Source: Methylosinus trichosporium OB3b (GTDB lineage Bacteria > Pseudomonadota > Alphaproteobacteria > Rhizobiales > Beijerinckiaceae). From it: DNA of 64,000 bases. The stretch covers positions 1,302,001 to 1,366,000 of the forward strand of contig NZ_CP023737.1 of assembly GCF_002752655.1 (NCBI RefSeq), written 5' to 3'. Positions within the stretch are counted from its first letter, which is position 1, and every line of letters begins with the position of its first letter. Below are positions 9,666 through 19,510 of this stretch, piece by piece. The notes beneath the pieces are model-generated. The model had not been told where the DNA came from and made no database searches. It saw only the letters and a list, made by a program, of their open reading frames with translations. The position numbers were made by a program, and so were the translations under genes.

Positions 9666-10219
9666 CAGTCGAACGCATCCGCGAGATCGCGCAGGCGCGG
9701 CCAGCGGCGGTCCTTGTCCGACAGCACGGCGCGCTCCAGCGCGACCGGCCAGTCTATGCCGAGATCGGGATCGTCGAAGGCGAGCCCGCGATCATTGGCG
9801 CCGGAATAGAAATTCGTCACCTTGTAGAAGACTTCCGTATCCGGCTCCAAGGTGCAGAAGGCGTGCGCGAAGCCGATCGGCACCAGCAGCTGTCGCCAAT
9901 TCTCGGCGGAGAGCTCCACGGCGACATGGCGCCCGAAGGTCGGCGAGGAGCGGCGAATGTCGACGGCGACATCGAGAATGCGTCCGCGCACCACGCGCAC
10001 CAGCTTGTCCTGCGCGAAAGGCGCGGTCTGGAAATGCAGGCCGCGGATCACGCCGACCTCGCGCGAGAGCGAATGATTGTCCTGCACGAAGCGATAATGC
10101 AGACCGTGCGCGTCCCATTTGTTCTGATTATGCGTCTCGGAGAAGAAGCCGCGCTCATCCCCGAATTTCTTGGGCGTGACGATCTTGACGCCCGCCAGCG
10201 CCGTGTCTTCGACGATCAT
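9665..10219 (-). CDS. rfbC: dTDP-4-dehydrorhamnose 3,5-epimerase
   Basis: 184 residues from the ATG at 10219, the start used by the family (MIVEDTALAGVKIVTPKKFG). It is a cupin-fold epimerase acting on dTDP-4-keto-6-deoxyglucose. Family motifs are DERGFFSETHNQ, FVQDNHSLSREVGVIRGLHF (base-stabilising His in GLHFQ) and IPIGFAHAF-like PIGFAHAFCTL. An open frame extends upstream to 10447 but runs into rfbB and is not used. The gap to rfbB is 4 bases. Confidence 0.96.
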   Translation of the reverse strand: MIVEDTALAGVKIVTPKKFGDERGFFSETHNQNKWDAHGLHYRFVQDNHSLSREVGVIRGLHFQTAPFAQDKLVRVVRGRILDVAVDIRRSSPTFGRHVAVELSAENWRQLLVPIGFAHAFCTLEPDTEVFYKVTNFYSGANDRGLAFDDPDLGIDWPVALERAVLSDKDRRWPRLRDLADAFD

Positions 10220-10223
10220 TCCT

Positions 10224-11321
10224 TCACTCTCCGGCCGCGACGGCCATGGTCGACGGCCGTTCGCTCGGCGCCGTGAACTGGCCGAGCCGCTCGCCGCGAT
10301 ATTTGCCGGAGCGGATCGCCTGCCACCAGTCCTCATTGTCGAGATACCAGCGGACGGTCTTGCGAATGCCGGTCTCGAAAGTCTCCGAGGCCCGCCAGCC
10401 GAGCTCGCGCTCGATCTTCGAGCAGTCGATCGCATAACGCAGATCATGGCCCGGGCGATCGGTCACATAGCTGATGAGCTGCCGATAAGGCCCGGCGGCG
10501 CGCGGGTGGATTTCATCGAGAATATCGCAGATCGTCGTGACGACGTCGATGTTGCGCATCTCCGAGCGGCCGCCGATGTTGTAGGTCTCGCCGACGGCGC
10601 CGCGCGTCGCGACGAGCAGCAGCGCTGCGGCGTGATCGTCGACGTAGAGCCAATCGCGCACATTCTCGCCGCGGCCGTAGACCGGCAGCGGCCGGCCGTC
10701 GAGCGCATTGAGGATCATCAAGGGGATCAGCTTCTCGGGGAAGTGATAGGGTCCGTAATTGTTCGAGCAATTGGTGACGATGGTCGGCAGGCCATAGGTC
10801 TCGCGCCATGCGCGCGCCAGATGGTCGGAGCCGGCCTTGGACGCCGAATAGGGCGAGTTCGGCGAATAGGGCGTGTCCTCGCGGAACAGCCCGGTGGCGC
10901 CGAGCGCGCCGAACACTTCGTCGGTCGAGATATGCAGGAAGCGGAAGGCGGCGGCGCGCTCGGAATCGAGCCCGCGCCAATATTCGAGCGCCGCGTCGAG
11001 CATTGTGAAAGTGCCGACGACATTGGTGTGGATGAAGGCCGCGGGACCGTCGATCGAGCGATCGACATGGCTCTCGGCGGCGAGATGCATCACAATGTCG
11101 GGCTGAAACTCCTGCATCGCCGCAGCGACCGCCCCGCGATCACAGATGTCGGCCCTGCGGAAGGAATAGCGCGGGTCATTGGCGACAGGCGCGAGCGAAT
11201 CGAGATTGCCCGCATAAGTGAGCTTGTCGAACACGAGGAGATGATGAGGCGTCGCCTCGATGATGCGCCGGCAAACGGCCGATCCAATGAACCCTGCGCC
11301 GCCGGTGACGAGCACTCGCAT
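10224..11321 (-). CDS. rfbB: dTDP-glucose 4,6-dehydratase
   Basis: 365-residue extended short-chain dehydrogenase, second step of the dTDP-rhamnose route. The NAD-binding motif is [14 protein letters not shown] at residues 5-18. [20 protein letters not shown] and the catalytic [11 protein letters not shown] are all present. It is the first gene of the rfbB-rfbC-rfbD-rfbA run and so probably carries the operon promoter in the 200 bases upstream. The product feeds O-antigen or exopolysaccharide rhamnose; no glycosyltransferase lies in this window. Confidence 0.96.
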   Translation of the reverse strand: MRVLVTGGAGFIGSAVCRRIIEATPHHLLVFDKLTYAGNLDSLAPVANDPRYSFRRADICDRGAVAAAMQEFQPDIVMHLAAESHVDRSIDGPAAFIHTNVVGTFTMLDAALEYWRGLDSERAAAFRFLHISTDEVFGALGATGLFREDTPYSPNSPYSASKAGSDHLARAWRETYGLPTIVTNCSNNYGPYHFPEKLIPLMILNALDGRPLPVYGRGENVRDWLYVDDHAAALLLVATRGAVGETYNIGGRSEMRNIDVVTTICDILDEIHPRAAGPYRQLISYVTDRPGHDLRYAIDCSKIERELGWRASETFETGIRKTVRWYLDNEDWWQAIRSGKYRGERLGQFTAPSERPSTMAVAAGE

Positions 11322-11520
11322 CTCAATCCTTCCACATCCAAGGCCTCGAATTCGGAATCCTGCGTCGCACGCAGTTTAAAACGGTCTAGAACCGTTCGAA
11401 AACGAGGGAGGAAATTTAAAGATGAGGCCTCGACTATGAGAACGCAGGCTTTCACTCCTCGCTTCGCTCAGATGAAGCTAGGCGAGTTCTCCAGCACTGT
11501 CAACGGCCACGACCACGTAA

Positions 11521-12798
11521 TCAAGGACCGGCGGCCGTCGCGCCGATCCGATTCGCGCGTCTCATGCGCCGCTTCTGCAGCCAGCGGGCGACGCCGGTCG
11601 TATAGAGAAGCGCCGGAACGAGACCGAAGACGCAGATGAAGGCGCGGCCGAGGTCGCCGAAGGCTTCTCCCGTATGCAAGGGATATTGCCATTCGAGGAA
11701 GCGCTCGCCGGCCGTGTAGTCGTGCGGATCCTGGATCTTCAAAATGCGCCCGCTGAATTGATCCACGGCGACGCGCCGGGCGGGCTCGCTGCGGCCGACC
11801 TCGTCGTCGGCGCGCTTGCCGACGACATAGACGCCGGTGGGGTCATGCGGAAGACCGAGGCTCATCAGCTGACCGGTCGGAAACAGGCGGTCGACGATCG
11901 CGACCGCCGCCTCGGCGCCGATGGGCGCGCGACCTGCCGCCGGCTCTGACCTCATATCATCCGGGATCCTATGCGCGGACACCGATGAGAACAGGCCGAC
12001 CAGCGCGCTCACCTGCGGCATGAAGATAATGTAGACGCCTGAAAACGCCATCACCAGCACGACGACGGCGACATAGACGCCGGTCGCCTTGTGGAGATCG
12101 AGGACGAGGCGCTCCCCGCTGGCGCCGCGCTTGATGGTGAAGGCCTGACGCCATTTCCCATTGCGCGGCCACCAGAGATAGACGCCGCTCGCGACCGAGA
12201 CGAACAGGAACAATCCGACGAAGCCGACCACCGTCTCGCCGATCTCGCCTTGCAGCAAGGTGTAATGAAGATGCGTGATGATATTGGTGAACGGCTCCGA
12301 AAAGCGATTCTCCGGATCGACGATCAGCCTCTGTCCGATGACCGCGGCGTCATAGGGATTGACGAACACTTGATAAATCCTGTCGGCGTGGCGCTCGCCG
12401 CTTTCGCCCGGCGCTGCTGTCGCGGAATAGATGACGTCGAAATAGCCGGTTGCGCTCTTGGGGAAATGCATGAACACCGCGGTTCCGTTCTCCGGCGCCG
12501 CGGCCTTGCTGCGCGCGATGATCTCGTCGAGCGGTCTGTAGGAGCCGCGTCCCTCCGCCGGGAGGGACACGGTTTTCAATTCTTGGTTCAGCCATTCGTC
12601 GATCTCGGCGCGGAATGCGAGAATGCTCCCGGATAGCCCGATGATGACGAAGACGGCGCCCGCGACCAGCCCCACATAGCGATGGAGAGAGAGCCAGAGC
12701 TTGCGGCCGATCTCCACCCTCCATGCGCCGCCGTCTCGCATCGAAGCGATGCGAGGGGCGGCGATCGAGGCCTGCCGTGTGACGCCGTCTTCGTTCAT
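11521..12798 (-). CDS. PepSY-associated inner-membrane protein (FegB-like)
   Basis: 425 residues with four predicted membrane helices: residues about 33-55 (YVGLVAGAVFVIIGLSGSIL), 180-205 (VVGFVGLFLFVSVASGVYLW), 235-258 (VYVAVVVLVMAFSGVYIIFM) and 385-405. This is the PepSY_TM architecture. Members next to siderophore receptors are thought to reduce or release iron from ferric siderophores in the periplasm. It starts 2 bases after the receptor stop, so the two are co-transcribed, like FegA-FegB of Bradyrhizobium. The function is inferred from this context. Confidence 0.82.
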   Translation of the reverse strand: MNEDGVTRQASIAAPRIASMRDGGAWRVEIGRKLWLSLHRYVGLVAGAVFVIIGLSGSILAFRAEIDEWLNQELKTVSLPAEGRGSYRPLDEIIARSKAAAPENGTAVFMHFPKSATGYFDVIYSATAAPGESGERHADRIYQVFVNPYDAAVIGQRLIVDPENRFSEPFTNIITHLHYTLLQGEIGETVVGFVGLFLFVSVASGVYLWWPRNGKWRQAFTIKRGASGERLVLDLHKATGVYVAVVVLVMAFSGVYIIFMPQVSALVGLFSSVSAHRIPDDMRSEPAAGRAPIGAEAAVAIVDRLFPTGQLMSLGLPHDPTGVYVVGKRADDEVGRSEPARRVAVDQFSGRILKIQDPHDYTAGERFLEWQYPLHTGEAFGDLGRAFICVFGLVPALLYTTGVARWLQKRRMRRANRIGATAAGP

Positions 12799-12800
12799 GC

Positions 12801-15020
12801 TCAGAACTCCGCTCTGAGCGACGCGAGGAAGGCGCGCGGCGCGCCGGGAGTGATGGAGACGCGATCGGCCGCGCCTTCGTAGAAGGTCGTGCCGAGCAGA
12901 TTGGTGACATTGATCTGGAAGGTGAGATCCGGCGCGAAGGGAAGCGCGGCGGCCGCGAACTTGTACGACGCCATCAGATCGACTTTCGCATAGGCCGGCA
13001 GCTCGAAAGTGTTGGCGTCGTCGCCGAACTGCTTATCATTGTAGGAGACGCCGCTGCCGAGCGCGAGGCCCTTCCACTCGTCCGAGGCTTCGTATTTCAT
13101 CCAGAGATTGGCCATATTATGCGGAACGCTGGCGAGGCGCCGCCCGGTGTTGCCGCCGGTTCCAGCGGCGTCCTCATCCTTGGTGATGCGCGCATCGAGA
13201 TGGCTGAAATTGGCGATCACGCTCCAATTCTCGTCGATGCGGCCTTTCAGATCGAATTCGACGCCATTGCTGCGCGCGGCGCCGATCGGCCGCACGAATT
13301 GCGTCCCCGGAATGGGGCGCGTCATATTCTTCTTCTCGATGTCGTAATAGGCGAAGGTCGCCGTCAGCTGACCGTCGAGCAACTCCGTCTTGACGCCGCC
13401 TTCGAACTGCACGCCGACCTGCGACGGCAGCGGCGTGCTCTGCGCGCTGACGCCATTGCTCTCGCCATAGGAGCGCGTGTAGTTCCCATAGACCGACATC
13501 CATGGAAAAGGCTGAAGCGACAGCCCGAGGCGGGGGCTGTTCGCGCTGGTGTAGCTGACGACGCGCTTCTTGTCGGTGATGAAGTCGGACTCACCGGTGA
13601 AGCTCGCGCCCTGACTATACTCCGCCCAATCGTGCCGGCCTCCGATCAACAAATGAACGCGATCATCGAAGAAGGAGAGCTGATCCTGCAGATATAGACC
13701 TGTCCATTTGCTCTTCCTGCGCAAACGATAGTTGTCAGGAAAGCCGTCCGGGTCGAAATATTCGTAGACGGGTTTATAGATATTTACCAATACTGTAAGA
13801 GGTTTGCAGCAATGTCCATCCGCCTGTAGATCAGAGTTGTAATAGTCGAAACCAGCGAGCAGATCATGGGTCAGCGGCCCGGTCTGGGCCTTGCCCTTCA
13901 GATCGACATTGGTCGAGATCGATCGCCGGTAGAAAACGGGCTCCGACCCGGACGCCGGCACGTCCCACATGTAACGGTGTAGCATGCCCGTGGCCTCGTC
14001 CAGGAATCCGAGCCCCGGCCCGCGCTGCTTGTAATCGACATTCGTGTAGCTGAAGCGATTGGTCACGCTCCAATCCTTCATGAATTCATAGGTCCAGTCA
14101 TAGGCGAACAGCTCACGCTCCTGGAAGCTGGGATACTTCTGTGCAAAAGCCGGAGCGAGCAGATAGGAGCTGATCGGAATCTTCGCCGGCCCGAAGCCGA
14201 CGGCGGGAATGGGTGACGCATCGGTGAAGTAGAGCCGATGATATTCCCCGTCGAGGTTCAGGGTGAACTGCTCGGTCGGCCGCCAGCTGATCGTCGGAGC
14301 GATCAGCAGATTGCTCTGCCCGACGTAAGGTTGGAACGAGCGCTTGTCGAGATAGGACACATTCAACCGATAGAGCAGCGCCTTGTCCTCGCTGAGCGGC
14401 CCGGTGAGGTCGATCGAGGTGCGGGTCTGGCCGAAGAGCCCCGCCTGCTCCTGCACCGAGACATAGGGCGTCGCCTGCGGGCGCTTGGGCACGAAATTGA
14501 TCATTCCGCCCGGCTGCACGCGTCCGAACAGCATCGCGGCCGGGCCTTTCAGCACCTCGATCGATTGGAGATTCGTCGTCTCGATGCCCGACGTTTCCTG
14601 CTGTCGCAAGCCGTTGCGATACACAGCGTCGCCGACGTTGAACCCTCGCACGATGAGCGTGTCATAATAGCCCGCCGCTCCGGAAACGCTGCTGACATTG
14701 GCCGCGAGCGCGTCGCGGAGGCTCACGGCCTGGCGGTCGTCCATCGTCTGGCGCGGCACGACCTGCACGGCATAGGGAAGCTGCAGGATCGGAATATTGG
14801 TCTTGGAGGAGGAGACCGGGCCGGTCTGACTATAGCCCGTCTCGCGTCCGCCCGATTTCTCGGACTTGCCGCCCTTGGCGTCGCCATTGGACGCACCGCC
14901 CTGGGACGCCTGCCCGGCGACATCGATGGTGGGGAGCGCCTCCTGGCCGCGCGCGGGCCAGATCAGAGCGAATGTCACAGCGCAGGCGGAAACGCCGCGC
15001 AAAAAAGCGTCACTGGTCAT
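12801..15020 (-). CDS. TonB-dependent siderophore receptor
   Basis: 739-residue outer-membrane receptor. The signal peptide ends around residue 25 (FALIWPARGQ). A Gly/Lys/Ser-rich linker follows, then the plug domain (ILQLPYAVQVVPRQTMDDRQ; VLKGPAAMLFGRVQPGGMIN), which is the ferrichrome/FhuA-type signature. The 22-strand barrel follows and the chain ends in a terminal aromatic (ASLRAEF). There is no N-terminal STN signalling domain, so it is probably not a sigma-factor transducer. A patch around 13740-13850 has lower GC and codes for a loop with a Cys pair (GHCCKP). The substrate is not determinable; a hydroxamate type is likely. Confidence 0.92.
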   Translation of the reverse strand: MTSDAFLRGVSACAVTFALIWPARGQEALPTIDVAGQASQGGASNGDAKGGKSEKSGGRETGYSQTGPVSSSKTNIPILQLPYAVQVVPRQTMDDRQAVSLRDALAANVSSVSGAAGYYDTLIVRGFNVGDAVYRNGLRQQETSGIETTNLQSIEVLKGPAAMLFGRVQPGGMINFVPKRPQATPYVSVQEQAGLFGQTRTSIDLTGPLSEDKALLYRLNVSYLDKRSFQPYVGQSNLLIAPTISWRPTEQFTLNLDGEYHRLYFTDASPIPAVGFGPAKIPISSYLLAPAFAQKYPSFQERELFAYDWTYEFMKDWSVTNRFSYTNVDYKQRGPGLGFLDEATGMLHRYMWDVPASGSEPVFYRRSISTNVDLKGKAQTGPLTHDLLAGFDYYNSDLQADGHCCKPLTVLVNIYKPVYEYFDPDGFPDNYRLRRKSKWTGLYLQDQLSFFDDRVHLLIGGRHDWAEYSQGASFTGESDFITDKKRVVSYTSANSPRLGLSLQPFPWMSVYGNYTRSYGESNGVSAQSTPLPSQVGVQFEGGVKTELLDGQLTATFAYYDIEKKNMTRPIPGTQFVRPIGAARSNGVEFDLKGRIDENWSVIANFSHLDARITKDEDAAGTGGNTGRRLASVPHNMANLWMKYEASDEWKGLALGSGVSYNDKQFGDDANTFELPAYAKVDLMASYKFAAAALPFAPDLTFQINVTNLLGTTFYEGAADRVSITPGAPRAFLASLRAEF

Positions 15021-15091
15021 GTCTATCTCCTGATGCGGCCCCTGGGGCCGACCCGACGGGATCGAATTGTGGCCGTTCGGCCAAGACGTCG

Positions 15092-15517
15092 TCAGGAGTA
15101 GGCAGGCGGTCCGCGCGGAGAGCTCGAGCCGATCCAGATCGGGAATGCCTGATCGAAAATATGCTTTTCGTCATATACGAAATAATAGTAGTTTTGAAAA
15201 CCGATGATAGCGTCGCCGAGCGATAATAAAGCGAGCGAGACGCGCCCCATTGCGCATAACGCGCCGAAATCACAGCAGCTCGATTTCTTGTCCGGAGCCT
15301 GGTCTACGCGACCATCGACGCTGCTATCGTCGGCGACTTCATCGCCGCATGACGTCAATGAAGAAAAATAGGATGCGCTTCCCCGGCCGAGGGCGTCCGG
15401 CGCACGCCAAAACTGCAAGCCCGCGAAGAGCGAGACTTGCAGCGCCAGCAGAACGGCGACGATGCGCGAACCCGCCGCCCGCGATGGTCTCGTCCAGATG
15501 CTTCGTGTGGAGCGCAT
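15092..15517 (-). CDS. small cysteine-rich single-pass membrane protein
   Basis: 141 residues of unknown function. A basic N-terminus is followed by one hydrophobic segment at about residues 18-36 (IVAVLLALQVSLFAGLQFW), then a region with cysteines (LTSCGDEVADD; KSSCCDFGALCAMG) and a second moderately hydrophobic stretch. The CCxxxxxC cluster could bind a metal or form disulfides outside the membrane. It precedes the siderophore receptor by 71 bases on the same strand, so a role in metal acquisition is likely but unproven. It resembles the loose group of DUF2946-type proteins near TonB receptors only in layout. Confidence 0.5.
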   Translation of the reverse strand: MRSTRSIWTRPSRAAGSRIVAVLLALQVSLFAGLQFWRAPDALGRGSASYFSSLTSCGDEVADDSSVDGRVDQAPDKKSSCCDFGALCAMGRVSLALLSLGDAIIGFQNYYYFVYDEKHIFDQAFPIWIGSSSPRGPPAYS

Positions 15518-15690
15518 GAATAGCAGTGCCGCGTCTATCGAACGATCGAGCGAATTCCCCTCGTCCCCCGTCCTAATATGCAGACGAAACTCTCATGAGT
15601 GCATCATGGCGGGCGCAGCCGAAAATTCGCCGCCGCTGTGGCTGAAATACAACAGGAGACGGTCGCTCGCCGATAGTCCCCGAAGGCGCC

Positions 15691-15795
15691 GGAGCGCTTT
15701 CCGATCGAACGGAATCGTTCGATCGATCAGAGTTCGCTTCAAACTAAAAAGCCTAGCGCAGTTTCCGATCCAACCCGATCGGAAATTGCGCTAGG
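15691..15795. repeat. family A element followed by a hairpin
   Basis: 15691-15748 is a copy of the dispersed family A repeat (GAGCGCTTTCCGATCGAACG then GAATCGTTCGATCGATCAGA). It is followed directly by a strong hairpin at 15752-15795, with 19-base arms (CCTAGCGCAGTTTCCGATC and its near-perfect complement), one mismatch and a 6-base loop. The hairpin lies 30 bases upstream of the response regulator start and could end transcription from the left or fold in the leader. Confidence 0.75.
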
Positions 15796-15824
15796 ATCGT
15801 CCAAACAACAGGGAAGCGGCGCCC

Positions 15825-16510
15825 ATGAGAATACTTCTCGTCGAGATCAGGACGACCAAGCGCGCAACGTCAAGAGACGATTGACGTGGTCCGGCTTCGT
15901 GGTCGACCGCGTGGGGACCGTTCGCGACGCACTGTTCGCCGTCAGCTCCGCCCGATATGACCTCGCCGTTCTGGATCGCAGGCTGCCGGACGGCGACGGC
16001 CTGCAGGTCATCCCGAAGCTGCGTCAGGCGCAGCCGGAGAGCCGCGTGCTGATCCTGAGCGCGCTCGACGATATCGACCAGAGAATCGGCGGTCTCGACG
16101 CGGGCGGCGACGACTATCTGGTGAAGCCTTTCGACCTCGACGAGCTGATGGCGCGGGTGCGCGCGACCTTGCGCCGCGGCGGCGTGAGCGCGACGCCGCC
16201 GGTCGCGATCGGCGCGCTGGCGTTCGACCCGGCGACGCGGTCGGTCTCGATCCACGGCCGGGCGGCGACCTTTCATCGGCGCGAGCTGGCGCTTCTCGAG
16301 GCGCTGGTGCGCCGAGGCGGCCGCGTCGTGGAGCGCGACGCGCTCCTCTCGGAAATCTGGGGCTTCGACGACGAGGTTCAGCCCAACGCCCTCACCAATC
16401 TCGTCTCGCGCCTGCGCGCACGGCTCACGGAATATGACGCCGGCGTGGACATAGTGATGGTTCGCGGCGTCGGATATTTCGCATCCGAGACGAGCGCGGC
16501 CGAGCGATGA
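15825..16510 (+). pseudogene. OmpR-family response regulator, frameshifted near codon 7
   Basis: The ATG at 15825 reads MRILLVE and then shifts out of frame to a stop. From 15845 the -1 frame reads DQDDQARNVKRRLTWSGF and on through the full receiver and winged-helix domains to 16510. The family expects VEDQDDQ, so one G is missing from GAGGAT at 15843-15847. The missing base falls in the acidic pocket of the receiver. The phosphoacceptor is in LAVLDRRLPDGDG, the KPF lysine in YLVKPFDLDEL, and the C-terminal DNA-binding wing ends VMVRGVGYFA. The intact frame has only a TTG at 15881 as a start, which would delete the first beta strand. Sequencing error and true inactivation are both possible. 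Confidence 0.75.
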
Positions 16511-17913
16511 CAGCGCGTCTGCTCGTTCATCTGATGCTCGTGCAGCTCCTCGTCATCCTCTTCGAATGGGCTATCATGATCGTGTTCGGCCCGAGTCTGG
16601 GCCAGGGCGCGTTCGGCTACAACATGGACGATCTTTTCGCGTCCCAACGCGCTCGCGACGATGTCATTCAATCGATCGCGCGCGCGCCCGACAATTCTCT
16701 CTTCATCGAGCCGACCGAGCGTCTGCGCGCAGAGCAGCTGCGCACGCCCGGGCTGCGTTTCGCCGTGTTCCAATCGCTGAACCAGGCGCCCCTCCCCGGC
16801 TCCTCCGCAGAGTTGACCGCCGGTCTCCAGGCCATCTCCAGCGTGGAAGCTTGGGGAATGGAGTTCAAGCTGCCCGAGGATCCGCCCGGCACTCGAGGAA
16901 GCCTATGGCGATGGCGGACGCCTCACGGTCCTTTGTTCATCGCGCTCAGCGGCTATTCTTTCGCGTGGACCGACCCGATCTATCGACTCGTCAATGATGT
17001 CGAATCGCTGGGCGTCAGGCTCGTGCCTCTCCTCGTCGTCTCGGGGCTGGTCGCATGGCTCGTCGTGCATCGCGCTTTCGCGCCGGTGCGCGCGGCGGTG
17101 GCGGCGGCCGAGAAGATCGACCTCGACACGCTCGGACAGGACCTTCCTTCGGAAGGCGCTCCGAGCGAGATCAAGCCCTTGATAGGTTCGATCAACGCCG
17201 CGCTCGCACGGCTCGACGCCAGCGCCGCGCGCATGCGCCGCTACACGGCGAGCGCCGCGCATGAGCTGCGGACGCCGCTCGCCGTGCTGGATGCGCATAT
17301 CGAAGATCCTGCGGGCCCCGGCTATAAGACGCAGCTCAAACGCGATGTCGCGCGCATGCGCATCATCGTCGATCAGATCCTCGCCTCGGCGCGGCTGACC
17401 GAGGGCCAGGCGCCGGGGGATCAGACGGTCGATCTCGTCAAGACGGCCCGGGCGATCGTCGGCGATTGCGCGCCGCTCGCGCACAAGGCCGGACGGCGCA
17501 TCGAGCTCGACGCGGCTGTGACGAGCGTCGCGCTGCGCGGCAATCGGCAGGCGATCGAATGCATCATCGCCAATCTCGTCGACAATGCGCTGCGCGCCGA
17601 GCCTGAAGGCGGCGTGGTGATCGTGCAGGTCGGACCGAACGCCACGATGGCCGTCATCGACCACGGAGCCGGGGTGAGCGAGGAGGATCGGACCAATATT
17701 TTCGAGCCGTTCTGGCGCAAGGATGAGAGCACTCCGGGCGCGGGCCTCGGCCTGTCCATCACCAGGGACCTCGTGTCCCGCCATGGCGGGCGCATCTCCA
17801 TCGAGGACACGCCGGGCGGCGGCGCGACCTTCCGGATCGCCTTCCCCGAGCCGGACGCTCGCGAGGATCGCGGGCCGCCCGCCGGCGCGCGCTCCGTCGC
17901 CACTTCGGCCTGA
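16507..17913 (+). CDS. sensor histidine kinase (EnvZ/QseC type)
   Basis: 468 residues. One membrane helix at about 8-28 (LVQLLVILFEWAIMIVFG), a periplasmic sensor of about 140 residues, a second helix at about 172-192 (LVPLLVVSGLVAWLVV), a HAMP-like linker, the H-box ASAAHELRTPLAVLDAHIED (phospho-His near 256), then N (NLVDNAL), G1 (VIDHGAGV) and G2 (GAGLGLSI) boxes. The start overlaps the regulator stop (ATGA), so the pair forms one operon. The sensed signal is unknown; the neighbouring iron operon is one candidate target. Confidence 0.9.
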   Translation: MTARLLVHLMLVQLLVILFEWAIMIVFGPSLGQGAFGYNMDDLFASQRARDDVIQSIARAPDNSLFIEPTERLRAEQLRTPGLRFAVFQSLNQAPLPGSSAELTAGLQAISSVEAWGMEFKLPEDPPGTRGSLWRWRTPHGPLFIALSGYSFAWTDPIYRLVNDVESLGVRLVPLLVVSGLVAWLVVHRAFAPVRAAVAAAEKIDLDTLGQDLPSEGAPSEIKPLIGSINAALARLDASAARMRRYTASAAHELRTPLAVLDAHIEDPAGPGYKTQLKRDVARMRIIVDQILASARLTEGQAPGDQTVDLVKTARAIVGDCAPLAHKAGRRIELDAAVTSVALRGNRQAIECIIANLVDNALRAEPEGGVVIVQVGPNATMAVIDHGAGVSEEDRTNIFEPFWRKDESTPGAGLGLSITRDLVSRHGGRISIEDTPGGGATFRIAFPEPDAREDRGPPAGARSVATSA

Positions 17914-17976
17914 CCGCTCGCTCGCCGCGTCGCGGCGCAGCGACGCGCGCGCGAATTCGTGCTATCGCGCCGACGC

Positions 17977-19479
17977 ATGACCGAGCCCGCTCCCGCCCGC
18001 TTCAACCTCGCCCGCTATTGCCTCGCCGAGCAGGCGCGCGCCCATCCGGACCGCATCGCCGTCACCATCGTCGGCGACGCCGGCGAGACGAGCTGGACCT
18101 ATGGCGCGCTCGACCGCGACGTGCGCGCGCTCGCCGCCGGCCTGCGCGGGCTCGGCCTTCCGCCCGGCGCGCGCGTGATGATCCGCATGGGCAATGAGGC
18201 AGGCGCCGTCCTCTCCTATTTTGCGGCGATCGCCGCCGGCTATGTCGCGCTGCTCGCCTCGGCGCAGCTGACCGAGGAGGAAGCCGGCTTTCTGCTCGCC
18301 GATTGCGGCGCCGGCGCGCTCGTCCTCGGCCGCGAGTTCGAAGGCGAGGCCCATGTCGGCGCTTTCGCGGTGCTGCGCGGCGACGATCTCACGCGCCTAT
18401 TGGCCCACGACCCGATCGACTATGCCGACACGGGCGCGGACGATCCGGCCTATCTCGTCTACACCTCCGGCACGACCAGCCGGCCCAAGGGCGTGCTGCA
18501 CGCCCATCGCGCCGCCTGGGGTCGACGCCCCATGTACGCCCATTGGCAGGGCCTCGGCCCGTCCGACGTCGTGCTGCACGCCGGCGCGATGAACTGGACC
18601 TACACGCTCGGCGTCGGCGTCGTCGATCCGCTGGCCAATGGCGCGACCGCTTTGCTCTACAACGGCCGCCCCGACCCTTCCGCCTGGCCGCGCCTCATCG
18701 AGCGCCATCGCGCGACGATCTTCGCCGCCGTGCCCGGCGTCTATCGGCAGATCCTCAAATATGCGGCGCTCGCCTCGCATGATCTCCGCAGCCTGCGGCA
18801 CGGGCTCACCGCTGGCGCCGCGCTGTCGCCGAGCCTGCTCGAGGAGTGGCGCGCCCGCGTCGGAACCGAGCTCTACGAAGCCTTCGGCATGAGCGAGATC
18901 TCGACCTTCGTCTCCAGCGGCCCGACGACGCCCGTGCGTCCGGGCTCGCCGGGGCGGCCGCAGCCGGGGCGCCGCGTCGCCGTGCTGCCGCGCGACGGAG
19001 GAACCGAGCCGCTCGGCGTCGGCGAGACCGGCGTGCTCGCCGTGCGGCGCGGCGAGCCGGGGCTGATGCTGCGCTATTGGAACCGGCCCGACGAGGAGCG
19101 CCTGTCCTTCCGCGGCGATTGGTTCGTCTCCGGCGATCTCGTCGAGATCGACGCCGAAAGCTATGTCTGGCACCACGGCCGCGCCGACGAGGTGATGAAC
19201 GCGCTGGGCTATCGCGTCTCGCCGGCCGAGGTGGAGAAATGCCTCGCAGCGCATCCGCTCGTCGCCGAGGCCGCCGTCGCCGAACGGCCGGGCCGCGACG
19301 ATCAGACGATCATCAAGGCCTATGTGGTCGCGCGCGACGGTGAAACGCTGAGCGAGGAGGCGATCCTCGCTCATTGCGCGCAGCATCTCGCGGCCTATAA
19401 GCGCCCGCGCGTCGTCGTCTTTCTCGAGGCGCTGCCGCGCAACCGCAATGGCAAGCTGTTGCGCGCGGCGCTGCCCTGA
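17977..19479 (+). CDS. acyl-CoA synthetase (class I adenylate-forming enzyme)
   Basis: 500 residues from the ATG at 17977. The AMP-binding P-loop is YTSGTTSRPKGVLHAH near residue 163, the adenine motif is YEAFGMSE, the hinge is SGDLVEIDAESYVWHHGRAD, and the catalytic C-terminal Lys is in NRNGKLLR. These define a ligase that activates a carboxylic acid with ATP and transfers it to CoA. The sequence sits near the benzoate/short-chain acyl ligase branch. No neighbouring catabolic genes show the substrate. It starts about 60 bases after the kinase stop and may be read from the same transcript. Confidence 0.85.
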   Translation: MTEPAPARFNLARYCLAEQARAHPDRIAVTIVGDAGETSWTYGALDRDVRALAAGLRGLGLPPGARVMIRMGNEAGAVLSYFAAIAAGYVALLASAQLTEEEAGFLLADCGAGALVLGREFEGEAHVGAFAVLRGDDLTRLLAHDPIDYADTGADDPAYLVYTSGTTSRPKGVLHAHRAAWGRRPMYAHWQGLGPSDVVLHAGAMNWTYTLGVGVVDPLANGATALLYNGRPDPSAWPRLIERHRATIFAAVPGVYRQILKYAALASHDLRSLRHGLTAGAALSPSLLEEWRARVGTELYEAFGMSEISTFVSSGPTTPVRPGSPGRPQPGRRVAVLPRDGGTEPLGVGETGVLAVRRGEPGLMLRYWNRPDEERLSFRGDWFVSGDLVEIDAESYVWHHGRADEVMNALGYRVSPAEVEKCLAAHPLVAEAAVAERPGRDDQTIIKAYVVARDGETLSEEAILAHCAQHLAAYKRPRVVVFLEALPRNRNGKLLRAALP

Positions 19480-19510
19480 CGCCTCTTCTGCGTCATGATC
19501 GGAGCAGCGT

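Noticed and set aside
11434-11600. Possible small plus-strand gene starting MRTQAFTPRFAQMKLGEF
   Set aside because: Lies in the gap before rfbB but runs antisense into the PepSY gene; no family and weak start context.
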